A DNA stretch of 64,000 nt from Ignavibacteriota bacterium (GCA_002698995.1 PAAX01000030.1:1-64000); one strand, 5' to 3'. Numbered from the stretch's first letter, positions 10,401 to 18,870 are shown. Notes: generated by a model not told the origin, from the sequence alone. Translations and numbers: made by a program.

Positions 10401-10694
10401 GAAGAACGAATAACCTCGTACAACTTTCGCAAAAGGAACAGAAAGCATCTTTGTTGTCATCGGATAAGTAACTTGATCTTCAACAATTTGTGGACCTTGT
10501 CCGGGATATTCTGTATAGATAATAACCTGAACATCACTTAAATCGGGGATGGCATCTATAGCCGTATTTCTTAACGACCAATATCCTGCTCCAATCAAAA
10601 ACAGTGTAAAGATTATTACTAAAAATTTATTATTAATCGACCATTCAATAAGCTTCGAAATTAAACCGTCTTTTTGAGTACTTTGACTTACCAT
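7497..10694 (-). CDS. cusA: CusA-type Cu(I)/Ag(I) RND efflux pump
   Basis: A 1065-residue heavy-metal-efflux RND transporter with 12 expected transmembrane helices and two large periplasmic loops, working as a proton-driven trimer with CusB and a TolC-like channel. The helix-4 motif GAMVDAAIIMVENAHTHM is CusA-like rather than CzcA-like. Of the three pore methionines of E. coli CusA, two are conserved (APLTMIETT and TRIDMLSTGIK), but TLPGM is TLPGI here, so the first Met is lost. The gene follows cusB by 19 bp and is followed at once by a PII-like gene. Copper/silver specificity is a strong inference; related pumps could also take other soft ions. Confidence 0.92.
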   Translation of the reverse strand: MVSQSTQKDGLISKLIEWSINNKFLVIIFTLFLIGAGYWSLRNTAIDAIPDLSDVQVIIYTEYPGQGPQIVEDQVTYPMTTKMLSVPFAKVVRGYSFFGFSMTYIIFEDGTDIYWARSRVLEYLSSMQNELPQGVAPQLGPDATGLGWVYQYVLESDNHDLQELRSIQDWFLRYELSALPGVSEVASIGGFVKQYQVNVDPNTLASYGISLSKVRNAIKQSNNDVGGKLLEISEMEFMVRGLGYIKGVDDLRKIVIGNSIETGTPIYLEDVANIDIGPELRRGLVEWNGEGETVGGIIVMRFGENALDVINRVKGRLAELESSLPEGVRIVPAYDRSDLINAAIDNLKNTLIEESIIVSIIIILFLLHVRSSLVAIFTLPTAVLAAYIIMKYQGINANIMSLGGIAIAVGAMVDAAIIMVENAHTHMVHDQEKPKEKQKPHWALVLESAKEVGPSIFYSLLVITVSFLPVFTLEQQEGRMFKPLAYTKTYSMGMAAILAVTIVPILIGFFVRGKMRKEESNPITRLLTRLYHPVVDFVMTRRWWVIGLAILTMLITFIPYSKLGSEFMPPLYEGDLLYMPTTLPGISITKAKEILQQTDKIIKSFPEVESVFGKIGRARTATDPAPLTMIETTIQLKDKSKWREGITPDDLIEEMNAAIQIPGLTNAWTMPIKTRIDMLSTGIKTPVGIKIAGPDLNVLQEIGQEIENVARTIPGTRSAYAERSAGGNYVDFDIDRDAIARYGLNVGDVQNVIMSAIGGMNVSQTVEGLERYPINLRYQRDYRQNVEALKRVLVPLPRGGQVPLVELADVKVKKGPPAIKSENARPNAWVYIDIKDIDVGSYVKEAQRVINEQVTLPAGYSIVWSGQYEYMERSSKRLMMVVPVTLLLVIVLLYMNTKSVLKTSIILLALPFSMVGSIWFLYLADYNISVAVWVGIIALLGISAETGVVMLLYLDIAYDKFKKQGLIKSLNDLREAIFEGAVKRIRPKMMTVMTTMLGLLPILIGVGIGSDVMKRIAAPMVGGIITSFIMELTLFPAIFFIIKKKEVEQLSSSKSVNDTKQIEGE

Positions 10695-10713
10695 GAAAAC
10701 TTTCTCCCAATAA

Positions 10714-12660
10714 TTACTTTACTTGATAACCGTGTTCAATTAAGTTGGATTTAGCTTTTTCCAGAGAGACTTCCTGAAGTATCATATTGCATACAGGGCA
10801 TCTTCCCGGTTCGTCTGAAATCACATTCCAATCCATAAAATCTTGATAAACTTTTCCGTCATTGTTTTTATCAATTGCTTTTAAGTCAATCATTCCTGTT
10901 CTTATTAATGGTGAATCAATTCCATGCTCATTTGAATGTCCGGTATCAGAATGGGCGCCGATTTCTTTTGCTTTAAATCCATGCTCTTCTAAATTCTTTT
11001 TAGTTTCCTCAAGAGTAAATTCTTGCAGTGTCATTCCGCATATGGGGCATTTACCCGGTTTGTCCGAAATCACATTCCAATCCATAACATCCTGGAAAAC
11101 CTTTCCATCCTTGTTTTCATCAATTGCTTCCAAATCAATCACACCTTTTCTAATTAATTCCGATTCTTCAGCGTCATGAGATTCCCCTTCCATTTTCATA
11201 TTTTTATCACCGCTCATTTGATCACTTTGTTTACTCATTGAATCGTCTTTATTCATCTTCATATCCTTATCTGCTTCTCCCTTCTTTGAAGAAGAAAACT
11301 TTTTAACTGCGGCTTTCAAGTTACTTTCGGAATCAATTAAGAATTGAGCAGAAGTGACAAATTCTGTTCCTTCAGATAAACCTTCAAGAATTTGATAATA
11401 CCCATCAGCATAAGCTCCCAATTTGACGGGCTGAGGTTTGAATTTGCCTTCACCTAAAGCAACGATTACTATATCATTCCGTCCGCCTCTTAAAATTGCT
11501 TCTTCGGGAACTGTTGGATACGTGCCCAAATTCTTACCTTGAATTGTCACGTTGGCAAGCATTGCGGGTTTTAATTCTCCACCGGTATTTTTTATATTAA
11601 TTCTAACTTTTGCCGTTCTTGTTTTAGGATCTATTGTCGGGTAAATAAAATCTACTTCGCCGTTGTACGTTTTGCCGGGCATAAAATTGAAATTGATTTT
11701 AGCTTTAGATCCCAATGTGACTAACGCAAGTTCATATTCGTAGATATCTGCGTATAACCATAGTTTATTAAGATTCGATATCTGCAGCAAACTCATACCC
11801 GCAGAAATTTTTTGACCCTCGATAACATTTTTATGCATTACCGTACCGCTATAAGGCGCATAAAGCGACATATATGTTTTGGTCTTTCCAGTCTTTATTA
11901 AATTTTCAATATCAGTTTCGGGAATTTCCAACAACCTGAGTTTCTCCATCGCGTTTTCGATTAGGATATCTCCACTTTCCATAATACGAGATACACTACT
12001 TGATGAAGTTGCTTTCTGATAATTTATCGCTGTAAGTAATTCCTCTTGAGTGGATACTAATTCAGGCGAATAAATATCCAAAAGTTTTTCACCCTTTTTG
12101 ACTATTTGACCGGTATAGTTTATATAAAGATTCTCAACCCAGCCGTTAACTCTTGTACTGACTGTATAATCGGTTGATTCGTTAGTGGACAACACTGCAT
12201 TGGTAGAAACTTCATTGGATAAATTTCTTGTAGTAACTTTCTCTGTTTTAACATTCATATTCTGAACAACCACAGGATCAATTTTAACTACGCCGGAAGC
12301 GCCTGCTTCATCGGCATAAACCGGTACCAAATCCATACCCATTTTTGATTTACCGGGTTCGTCATAAATTTCATTCGGGTCCATCGGCGCGCGCCAATAA
12401 AGAATTTCTTTTTCACCGGATGCAGAACTTGACTGCGTATCATTCAATGGGACTAATTTCATACCGCATATTGGGCAGTCACCGGGTTCATCTAAAATAA
12501 TATCAGGGTGCATTCCACAGGTCCATAATTGCCCTTCTTCATCCACATGAGCATGCTCTACTGTAACACTATCCGACGAAAAAACAGACAATAACAGGTA
12601 CGTTCCAACAATCCCTATTGTAAGTGAAATAACTGCGACAAGAATAATCTTCAAATTCAT
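10714..12660 (-). CDS. cusB: CusB-type RND adaptor with four metal-binding modules
   Basis: A 648-residue membrane-fusion protein, longer than usual for CusB (about 400). An N-terminal anchor is followed by two heavy-metal-binding domains: TCGMHPDI...CPICGMKL, and a degenerate APMDPNEIYDEPGKSKMGM form. Next come the barrel-sandwich, alpha-hairpin and beta domains, an acidic Met/Lys-rich linker, and two extra C-terminal copies (about residues 505-565 and 585-648) of the EF-hand-like loop plus CPICGM or CPVCNM domain also found in the two small secreted proteins of the operon. The adaptor links the pump to the outer-membrane channel and should present Cu(I)/Ag(I) to it. The C-terminal tandem appears to be a lineage-specific addition. 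Confidence 0.9.
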   Translation of the reverse strand: MNLKIILVAVISLTIGIVGTYLLLSVFSSDSVTVEHAHVDEEGQLWTCGMHPDIILDEPGDCPICGMKLVPLNDTQSSSASGEKEILYWRAPMDPNEIYDEPGKSKMGMDLVPVYADEAGASGVVKIDPVVVQNMNVKTEKVTTRNLSNEVSTNAVLSTNESTDYTVSTRVNGWVENLYINYTGQIVKKGEKLLDIYSPELVSTQEELLTAINYQKATSSSSVSRIMESGDILIENAMEKLRLLEIPETDIENLIKTGKTKTYMSLYAPYSGTVMHKNVIEGQKISAGMSLLQISNLNKLWLYADIYEYELALVTLGSKAKINFNFMPGKTYNGEVDFIYPTIDPKTRTAKVRINIKNTGGELKPAMLANVTIQGKNLGTYPTVPEEAILRGGRNDIVIVALGEGKFKPQPVKLGAYADGYYQILEGLSEGTEFVTSAQFLIDSESNLKAAVKKFSSSKKGEADKDMKMNKDDSMSKQSDQMSGDKNMKMEGESHDAEESELIRKGVIDLEAIDENKDGKVFQDVMDWNVISDKPGKCPICGMTLQEFTLEETKKNLEEHGFKAKEIGAHSDTGHSNEHGIDSPLIRTGMIDLKAIDKNNDGKVYQDFMDWNVISDEPGRCPVCNMILQEVSLEKAKSNLIEHGYQVK

Positions 12661-12692
12661 TTGTATATCTCCGTTTAGCTTAATTCAATTCT

Positions 12693-13961
12693 TTATTTAA
12701 TATCTGTTCCAACTAAAAATTCTATGTTGCTGATTTCTTTATAGTACTCAGATCTTATATTGAAAAGTTCAATTTCGACCTGTAACAATTTATTTTGCGC
12801 ATCTAAAACATTTATAAAATCGATTTCATTAACTTGATATGCCGACATTGCCGCATAATAAGTCTGTTCGGTTTGAGGCAGTAGTCCGTTTGCTATCAAC
12901 TCTTCTCTTTCTTCCAATTCCTGTAAAGAAGAAATTGATGACCCGAATTTTTGGAACAACATTTGTCTGGCGGATTCGTACTGAGATTCAAACATTTTTC
13001 GTTTTAGTTCAGCTTCTTCAACTGCGGCGGATTTTTTCCCGCCGTAATTTATCGGGAGCGAAATTCCAACCATAAAGGATAGGAAATCATTTAAATCGGT
13101 ATTCGTCCGTGCAATTTCATCCCTTTGTGAATATTGAATTCTCAGATTAAAATTCGGATAAAATTCATATTCTGCAAGATCCTTCATCAGAACCGTTTGC
13201 TCTTCCCTAAGTTTTACACCCTTAAGAAAAGGTCTGTATTCTCTTGCTAATGAATCAAGATAATTTACAGTAAATTTTTTAGCTGCAATCGCCTTGAGTT
13301 TGCTTGTATTAATGCCGGCATTGGAATTTTCAAGAATTAGCGCATTAATATTAGAAATAAGAGTTCTTTCCTTACTTTCTAATTTCTTTAATTTATCCTC
13401 TATTCTCGTTATTTCGGCTTGAACTTGTATTAAATTTTGCTGACTCGCTTTAGAAACCTGGTACTTTGTTTTAACAACTTGTGTAATACTTTCCAATAAC
13501 CTTTTTGATTCTAAGGTTACTTCAATTGTCTCTCGAACGTTAGCCAGATCATAATAATTTTTAGCAACCTGCATTCTAATTTCATTTATAGTATCGTCAA
13601 TTTCCTGTTGGATTATCTCGGAGTTTTTACTTTTAACATTTCCCATCGCATTTAATTTACCTGGAAAAGGAACCGCTTGACTTAATCCCACTATTTTACC
13701 GGTCATCGGTTCTTGTGTAAATGAGAAACTATTTGTCGGCAAATTAGCCAAACCCAGGGTTAACATCGGGTCGGGTAAATTTGAGACTTGCGGCACTTCG
13801 GCTTCTGCTGCTAATTGCTTATTTTTAAGTGCTTCTAATTTTGGACTAACTTCAATTGCTTTTTCAATTAGGTTGTTTAGAGTAGCATCTTGAACTTGTG
13901 CAATAACACTGCTGTTTTGTGACATCAATATTATTGCTAACAGAATTATTACTTTTCTCAT
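12693..13961 (-). CDS. cusC: TolC-family outer-membrane channel of the cus operon
   Basis: A 422-residue outer-membrane efflux protein (OEP family) with a signal peptide (MRKVIILLAIILMSQ...) and the usual two-fold helical repeats. It contains PDPMLTLGLANLP and a long coiled-coil region with AKNYYDLANV, typical of CusC/CzcC channels. The start is set at the ATG at 13959-13961, because it has an AAGGA ribosome binding site seven bases upstream and gives a clean signal peptide; an ATG 18 bp further up lacks one. It is the first large gene of the operon driven by the sigma54-type promoter at 14094-14110. Confidence 0.88.
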   Translation of the reverse strand: MRKVIILLAIILMSQNSSVIAQVQDATLNNLIEKAIEVSPKLEALKNKQLAAEAEVPQVSNLPDPMLTLGLANLPTNSFSFTQEPMTGKIVGLSQAVPFPGKLNAMGNVKSKNSEIIQQEIDDTINEIRMQVAKNYYDLANVRETIEVTLESKRLLESITQVVKTKYQVSKASQQNLIQVQAEITRIEDKLKKLESKERTLISNINALILENSNAGINTSKLKAIAAKKFTVNYLDSLAREYRPFLKGVKLREEQTVLMKDLAEYEFYPNFNLRIQYSQRDEIARTNTDLNDFLSFMVGISLPINYGGKKSAAVEEAELKRKMFESQYESARQMLFQKFGSSISSLQELEEREELIANGLLPQTEQTYYAAMSAYQVNEIDFINVLDAQNKLLQVEIELFNIRSEYYKEISNIEFLVGTDIK

Positions 13962-13971
13962 AAATTTCCTT

Positions 13972-14076
13972 CTAGTCATTTTTTGCTTTGAGGTTTTTTT
14001 TCAACAATAGAATTATCCCGATTGTAATACCGAAATAGACTATTATTGAAGCGATATGTATAATTAACTCATTCAT
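13972..14076 (-). CDS. Possible 34-residue membrane peptide at the head of the cus operon
   Basis: A short frame encoding one hydrophobic helix followed by a basic tail (LLLKKNLKAKND), of the type seen in tiny single-pass membrane proteins. It lies between the sigma54-type promoter and tolC. The predicted transcription start would leave only about seven leader bases, and I see no ribosome binding site, so the frame may be fortuitous. Confidence 0.35.
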   Translation of the reverse strand: MNELIIHIASIIVYFGITIGIILLLKKNLKAKND

Positions 14077-14093
14077 TATTTTGATTCTTGTTA

Positions 14094-14110
14094 GGCAAAG
14101 AGAGTGCCAA
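14094..14110 (-). promoter_or_regulatory. Sigma54 (-24/-12) promoter of the cus operon
   Basis: On the minus strand this reads TTGGCACTCTCTTTGCC, a full match to the TGGCAC-N5-TTGC consensus with correct GG-GC spacing. The start point would be near 14083, ahead of tolC. A phased A/T-box array lies upstream at 14162-14194. Confidence 0.85.
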
Positions 14111-14161
14111 ACGGAGAAATAGGTTTTTGGGTCAAATTGGAAAGAATTTTTTGCGGGATTT

Positions 14162-14194
14162 TTAAATTTCTTTAAATGATTTTAAGGTTTTTAA
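14162..14194 (-). promoter_or_regulatory. Phased TTAA-box array (candidate activator site) for the cus promoter
   Basis: Four TTAA boxes begin at 14162, 14172, 14182 and 14191, so they sit on one face of the helix. In minus orientation the farthest box begins 86 bp upstream of the -24 GG. The same layout precedes four other sigma54-type promoters in this window. It is a candidate enhancer for the sigma54 activator encoded next door. Confidence 0.65.
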
Positions 14195-14408
14195 AAAGTA
14201 TAAATTACTATTACTACTGATTATTCTATGGATCGGATTTTTACAAAATCTTTATGAGCGCTGTTGAAATATCTTAAAACAACTCTTTGTTTAATAGAGG
14301 GGAATATAATACAATCATTTTAGGCTTGTATAATATTATAATATTATATTATTGCAATTAGCACTTTAAAGTAACTGTAAGAAAACAAAAAGCAACAACA
14401 TTAACGAT
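14195..14408. other. AT-rich spacer between the response regulator and the cus control region
   Basis: I see no gene here. The stretch holds a long AT palindrome around 14329-14353 (TAATATTATAATATTA core) that may end transcription of the regulator gene or bend DNA. Confidence 0.4.
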
Positions 14409-15755
14409 TTACTTTTTTATATCGTAGTTTTCTATTTTACTATAGAGCGTTGGTAGGGAGATGCCAAGTATTTTAGCTGCTTTAGGTTTATCCCATTTTA
14501 ATTTAGTGAGAACTTTTTCGATGTGCATTTTTTCGATATCACTGAGTGTGTAATTTAAAACCGAATCGAATTCATAGGATTTTTTTTCTGTGTCGTGTAA
14601 AAGAATATTTTCCTTTTCAAGAACATCGCCTTTTGAAAGAACCACAGCTTGCATCAAAGTATTTTCCAATTCTCTTACATTGCCAATCCATTCATGGTTT
14701 ACAAGCATATCCATAACGGAAGCAGGTAACTTAACAACCGATTTATGAAGTTCTTTATTTACTTTATTCAAAAAATGATTGACTAATAATGGAATATCTT
14801 CGCGTCTTTCTCTTAATGGAGGTAAATTAATTGTAACAATATTCAATCTATAATATAAATCTTCTCTAAACTTTCCAGCTTCTACAAGCTTTTCCAAATT
14901 TTTATTTGTAGCAGCCATTATTCTTGCTTTCATTGGTATTACAGTTTCACCGCCTACTCTCTCAAATTCTTTTTCCTGCAATATTCTTAATAGTTTAATC
15001 TGAAGATTCGGCGATACCTCGGAAATTTCATCGAGAAAGATTGTCCCGTCTCCGGCTAATTCAAATTTTCCTTTTTTATCTTTTATTGAGCCGGTAAAAG
15101 CACCTTTCACATGACCGAATAATTCGCTTTCGAGCAAAGTCTCCGTTAGTGCAGTACAATTAACCGGGATGAATGGAGAGTTTTTAGTTATGCCGCTGTA
15201 ATGAATAGCTCGTGCAACAAGCTCTTTGCCTGTTCCGCTTTCCCCCTGAATTAAAGCTGTAACCCTGCTGCTAGAAACTTGTCCGATCTTTTTGAATATT
15301 TCTTTCATTACTTGTGTTTTACCGATTAGAACATTTCTCGGTTCATAAGTTTCGGCGTTCTCTTCAATAATCGTATCTAGTTTCTCGCTTAATTTTTTAT
15401 TATCCAGTGCTCTTTTGATCGTAATTTTTAAACGGTCTATATCTAGAGGTTTTTCTATAAAATCATAAGCGCCTTTTTGCATCGCATCAACAGTTGTCTG
15501 CATTTCATCAAATGCAGTAATCATAATAAAATGAATACTGCTATCTATCTCTTTTATCTTTTCGAGAACCTCAAGTCCTGTCATTTTCGGCATCTTATAA
15601 TCGCAAATAACAAGATCGGGCATTTCAATTCTTATCAACTCAACACCTTTACTTCCGTCTTCAGCAGCCATAGGTTGATAACCCTGCCGTTTAAGAAAAG
15701 TTGTTAGAGTTTCTCGTATCGATTGATCATCGTCAATTACTAGTATTTTTTCCAT
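14409..15755 (-). CDS. Sigma54-dependent response regulator (NtrC/ZraR type)
   Basis: A 448-residue enhancer-binding protein. The receiver domain has the acidic pocket DDD near residues 8-10, phospho-acceptor D52 (VICDYKMPK) and the switch lysine in EKPLD. The AAA+ domain has Walker A GESGTGKE, the sigma54-contact loop GAFTGS (last residue Ser rather than the common Ala) and Walker B GTIFLDEIS. A Fis-type helix-turn-helix (PKAAKILGISLPTLYSKI) ends the protein. It overlaps the histidine kinase gene by 23 bp, so they form a pair. The gene is followed by the sigma54-driven cus operon. The five -24/-12 promoters with shared upstream arrays make it the likely master activator of the local metal regulon. 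Confidence 0.92.
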   Translation of the reverse strand: MEKILVIDDDQSIRETLTTFLKRQGYQPMAAEDGSKGVELIRIEMPDLVICDYKMPKMTGLEVLEKIKEIDSSIHFIMITAFDEMQTTVDAMQKGAYDFIEKPLDIDRLKITIKRALDNKKLSEKLDTIIEENAETYEPRNVLIGKTQVMKEIFKKIGQVSSSRVTALIQGESGTGKELVARAIHYSGITKNSPFIPVNCTALTETLLESELFGHVKGAFTGSIKDKKGKFELAGDGTIFLDEISEVSPNLQIKLLRILQEKEFERVGGETVIPMKARIMAATNKNLEKLVEAGKFREDLYYRLNIVTINLPPLRERREDIPLLVNHFLNKVNKELHKSVVKLPASVMDMLVNHEWIGNVRELENTLMQAVVLSKGDVLEKENILLHDTEKKSYEFDSVLNYTLSDIEKMHIEKVLTKLKWDKPKAAKILGISLPTLYSKIENYDIKK

Positions 15756-17874
15756 TATCGTTGTTCTTTATTAATAATTCAATTTGAAATATTGTTTCAC
15801 CTTTGCGGGATGATACTAACTCAATTGTTCCGTTGTGAAGCTCAATTATTTTCCGTGCAACCGCCAAACCTAATCCGGTTCCGGATGATTTTGTAGTATA
15901 AAAAGGTTCGAATATTTTTTTCTTCATGTCTTCCGGAATGCCTAAACCATTATCCATTAGCTTAAACAATATTCTTCCGTCTTTCGATTTATCTACAACT
16001 GAATCAATTTTTAATTCACCGTTCTCCTCGACAGATTCATATGAATTTTGAATAAGATTGAGAAATACCTGATGAAGCTTTTCCTTGTCGGCATAAATCT
16101 CGGCACTCTTACCATCGTAAATCACCTTAAAATTCTTATCGGCAAATTTTGCTTTATAATTTCCGATTATTTCTTCAATCAGTTCTTTTATATCAAATTG
16201 TTCTTTATTCAGATTCATTTGTTTAGCAAACAGTAGTACTTCTTTAACCAAATTGTTTAAGCGATTAATTTCCTTTTTGATAATATTCATTGATGATGCA
16301 TCATCCTCGTTCAAGACCAAACTTTCTGCAAGCATATCGCTGTTCATTTTTATCGAAGTTAGTGGAGTTTTGATCTCATGAGTAAGAATAGCTGCCATTT
16401 TACCAAGCGCAGCAAGTTTTTCCGAATGAGCTAACTGAGATTCTAGTTTCTTTAAATCCGTGGTATCGATTGCAATTAGTAGGTAACCGGCAGGCTTCGC
16501 TTCGTCAATATAGAAGGGCGACATCGTAATTAAATAGTTCTTTATTTCTTCATCAAATTGAATACTGATTTCTTCTTCAAGTTTATTTTTGCCATTAAAT
16601 TTTTGCAGCACTTCAGTAAGTTCCTTTAGATTTGTAGCAGGTTCAATTATTTTGAAAATGATACTATTATAAAGATTAGCTTTACTAATTTTCAAAATAT
16701 TGGAAAATTCAGTATTCAACTCAATAATCTTACCCGATAAATTCAACACACATATTGCAGCATTAGATTTTTCGAACGCATTTAATAGCATTTCAATTCT
16801 ATTCTGTTTTAGTTCTAATTCTACACTATCAATTATTAATGTTTTTGACATTTCATTGAATGTTGCTGCTAATTTTCCTAATTCATCATTAGAATAAATA
16901 TCAACAACTGTACCATAATTTCCTCTACGAATTTCAGTGGTTTTCTCTATCAGTTTATTTAAAGGATTAGCAATCAGCTTGGTAATCATAAATGCCATTG
17001 CAGTACTGACAATTATTCCACCAAATAGACTAATAAAAAAGTAGTGTTCCCACTGTTCACCTGTTTGGATATCAAATAAAATTCTTCCCAATGGAATCTG
17101 TATCAATAATATTATAACGGGAACAACAATAACTGCTGAGAAAATAATTTTTTTATTCAATGAGAATGATTGAATTTTCGAAATCGCCGTAGGGAAAAGA
17201 TCAAACCTGGATATCGCAATTGCTGTAGTAAGAATAACACCAATAAAAAATGCGAGCGGACTTATCTCGACTAAATAATAGAATCCAAGTATCCAAGGTA
17301 AATACAATCCGAAAACGAATGCAGTTAAATTGGTAATTATTAAACCAATAAGAACAGTGAAGATTTGTTTTCTTATTTGATTGCTTTTAGAAATAATTGC
17401 TTTCTTAACTAAGAAATAGATACTTAGCGATAATAAAAGAACATACCAAACTAAATATCCGGCATAATAAGGACTATAATGCGCCTCCAATTTTTTTGTA
17501 TGAACATGTGAAGATTCTACGAGATAACCACTCCACAGAAGCAAAATTAGCGCTGCAGAGGGCACTATAAGAAATAGCTTCAACGGGAAACTCATATCCT
17601 TGCTGGAATGAAAGTAATATGAAAAGAATGTTAACACTAGTATTATTAGCAACAGAAATGAATGACATGATTGATCGAGAATTGTTACGTCTTCGGAAGG
17701 CATTATTATAAAATGAACGAAGTGAGAAATCAAATATCCAATTACAAGTAATAAAGTTAACACAAATAATTTTCGTGAAATTTCTGCAATACTTCTCGAA
17801 TATATTATGTAGATAATTCCAATTGCCGAAATTATTGTTGCTATCAAAAATAGAGTGTTAAAAATTTGTGTCAT
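15733..17874 (-). CDS. Membrane histidine kinase of the metal regulon
   Basis: A 713-residue sensor kinase. The N-terminal third holds about seven to nine transmembrane helices, then a HAMP linker (about residues 300-350), a PAS domain (about 365-475), and a HisKA domain with LTHEIKTPLTS, phospho-acceptor His near residue 499. The HATPase domain has LIQNSYES (N box), DNGLGIP and TGLGLAVARK. No large periplasmic loop is evident, so the signal is probably sensed in or near the membrane. The start is taken at the ATG at 17872-17874; a TTG 15 bp upstream is possible. It overlaps the response regulator gene. The cognate signal is probably a metal such as copper, by context only. Confidence 0.9.
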   Translation of the reverse strand: MTQIFNTLFLIATIISAIGIIYIIYSRSIAEISRKLFVLTLLLVIGYLISHFVHFIIMPSEDVTILDQSCHSFLLLIILVLTFFSYYFHSSKDMSFPLKLFLIVPSAALILLLWSGYLVESSHVHTKKLEAHYSPYYAGYLVWYVLLLSLSIYFLVKKAIISKSNQIRKQIFTVLIGLIITNLTAFVFGLYLPWILGFYYLVEISPLAFFIGVILTTAIAISRFDLFPTAISKIQSFSLNKKIIFSAVIVVPVIILLIQIPLGRILFDIQTGEQWEHYFFISLFGGIIVSTAMAFMITKLIANPLNKLIEKTTEIRRGNYGTVVDIYSNDELGKLAATFNEMSKTLIIDSVELELKQNRIEMLLNAFEKSNAAICVLNLSGKIIELNTEFSNILKISKANLYNSIIFKIIEPATNLKELTEVLQKFNGKNKLEEEISIQFDEEIKNYLITMSPFYIDEAKPAGYLLIAIDTTDLKKLESQLAHSEKLAALGKMAAILTHEIKTPLTSIKMNSDMLAESLVLNEDDASSMNIIKKEINRLNNLVKEVLLFAKQMNLNKEQFDIKELIEEIIGNYKAKFADKNFKVIYDGKSAEIYADKEKLHQVFLNLIQNSYESVEENGELKIDSVVDKSKDGRILFKLMDNGLGIPEDMKKKIFEPFYTTKSSGTGLGLAVARKIIELHNGTIELVSSRKGETIFQIELLIKNNDNGKNTSN

Positions 17875-17920
17875 CTTTATAAAACCCAAGCTTTATTTAC
17901 TAAAATTATATTTACGTTCA

Positions 17921-17952
17921 TTAAATATTTTAAAAAAATTAAAGATACTTAA
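17921..17952 (+). promoter_or_regulatory. Phased TTAA-box array upstream of the 18099 gene
   Basis: Four TTAA boxes begin at 17921, 17930, 17939 and 17949. The first lies 85 bp upstream of the -24 GG of the promoter at 18005-18019. It matches the arrays at the cus, 18943, 22895 and 23616 promoters. It also lies just upstream of the histidine kinase gene, which reads the other way. Confidence 0.62.
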
Positions 17953-18004
17953 ATTACCCATATCAATAATTCATCTGAAACATCAAATTTTACTTAATGT
18001 TCCC

Positions 18005-18019
18005 CGGCATGGGATTTGT
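18005..18019 (+). promoter_or_regulatory. Sigma54-type promoter upstream of the YHS gene at 18099
   Basis: CGGCATGGGATTTGT has GG and TTTG at the spacing of the -24/-12 consensus; the last base is T rather than C. A start near 18031 would give a leader of about 70 bases. Confidence 0.6.
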
Positions 18020-18098
18020 ACTTATAAAAGCCTATCGGAATATAAATATTCTTAAAACTAGATGTGTAGAATGAAATTTCACAATAGGTACAATAAAA

Positions 18099-18317
18099 AT
18101 GGAAAAAGAAAATACATATTACTTTGATCCCGTGTGCGGAATGAAAGTAACCAAACCAGAAGAGAAAGATCTTCGATTATTTTCCACAGCATATAATGGA
18201 AAAATATTTTATTTTTGCTCTCCTTTTTGTACGGCAGCTTTTCTTGATAATCCGAAAAGATATATAAACAATAAAGATAACTATGATGGAAATGATTCCA
18301 AAAGAAATTCCCTATAG
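18099..18317 (+). CDS. Small YHS/TRASH metal-binding protein
   Basis: A 72-residue protein made mostly of one YHS domain: DPVCGMKV near the start, a YNGKIFYFCSPFC centre and FLDNPKRYI near the end. The three cysteines in DPVCGM and FCSPFC are the expected metal ligands. YHS domains occur in copper- and mercury-linked proteins and in copper-ATPase N-termini. There is no signal peptide, so it should be cytoplasmic. It follows a sigma54-type promoter with a phased A/T-box array, and its end overlaps the next gene by 35 bp. Confidence 0.82.
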   Translation: MEKENTYYFDPVCGMKVTKPEEKDLRLFSTAYNGKIFYFCSPFCTAAFLDNPKRYINNKDNYDGNDSKRNSL

Positions 18318-18648
18318 AGACAAAAGTGAATTTTTGCGAGGCTTTTTACTGCTAATACGTCAGGATAAAAAGATTAGCAAATACGAAAGAAATATGACCT
18401 TAGTAATTGGGAAATATTTTGGTTTTGATGAAGAATTTTGTGAGGAAAGTATTGATTCAATTTTGGTGAATGAATATGTATCGAACGATCCGCCTCAATT
18501 TTCAAGTAAATCTATAGCAAAATATTTTGTGTTAGAATCATATAATATCCTTAAACAAATTCATTTATTAACCGACACAGAGTTGGAATGGTTAAGAAAA
18601 ACTGCCGAGGCTAATCATTTAAAAGGTGAATTGGAAAACCTGTCATAG
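18283..18648 (+). CDS. Small helical protein of unknown function, TerB-like flavour
   Basis: A 121-residue, all-helical, acidic soluble protein that I do not recognise with certainty. The pattern FLRGFLLLIRQDKKISKYERNM followed by helices with conserved acidic residues recalls TerB-like tellurite/stress domains, but the match is weak. It overlaps the end of the YHS gene and so should be translated with it from the same sigma54-type promoter. The exact start could be either of three nearby ATG codons (18283, 18286, 18292). Confidence 0.6.
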   Translation: MMEMIPKEIPYRDKSEFLRGFLLLIRQDKKISKYERNMTLVIGKYFGFDEEFCEESIDSILVNEYVSNDPPQFSSKSIAKYFVLESYNILKQIHLLTDTELEWLRKTAEANHLKGELENLS

Positions 18649-18771
18649 ATATATTGGCTCATAATTTTATCGAATTTTTTTCTAAACCTAATCAATATTA
18701 ATCTTGTATTTATTGAAAAATAGATCAAGCATTCTTGTTTCCTTCCACGTAAACCATTTTGATTATCCGTT

Positions 18772-18803
18772 TTAAAAAATTAAAAAATATTCAAATACTT
18801 TAA
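18772..18803 (+). promoter_or_regulatory. Phased A/T-box array upstream of the 18943 gene
   Basis: TTAA boxes begin at 18772, 18780 and 18800, with a TTCAAA variant at 18790. The first box is 84 bp upstream of the -24 GG of the promoter at 18854-18870. The layout matches the other four arrays. Confidence 0.6.
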
Positions 18804-18853
18804 AGAACTCTTCTTTTGTGATATGAAATAGATTATATAAAGCAAATTTCCGA

Positions 18854-18870
18854 TCGGCATAATCATTGCA
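18854..18870 (+). promoter_or_regulatory. Sigma54 promoter of the YHS-DUF5676 operon
   Basis: The core CGGCATAATCATTGCA keeps GG and TTGC at exact -24/-12 spacing. The start point would be near 18881, about 60 bases before the YHS gene at 18943. Confidence 0.75.
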
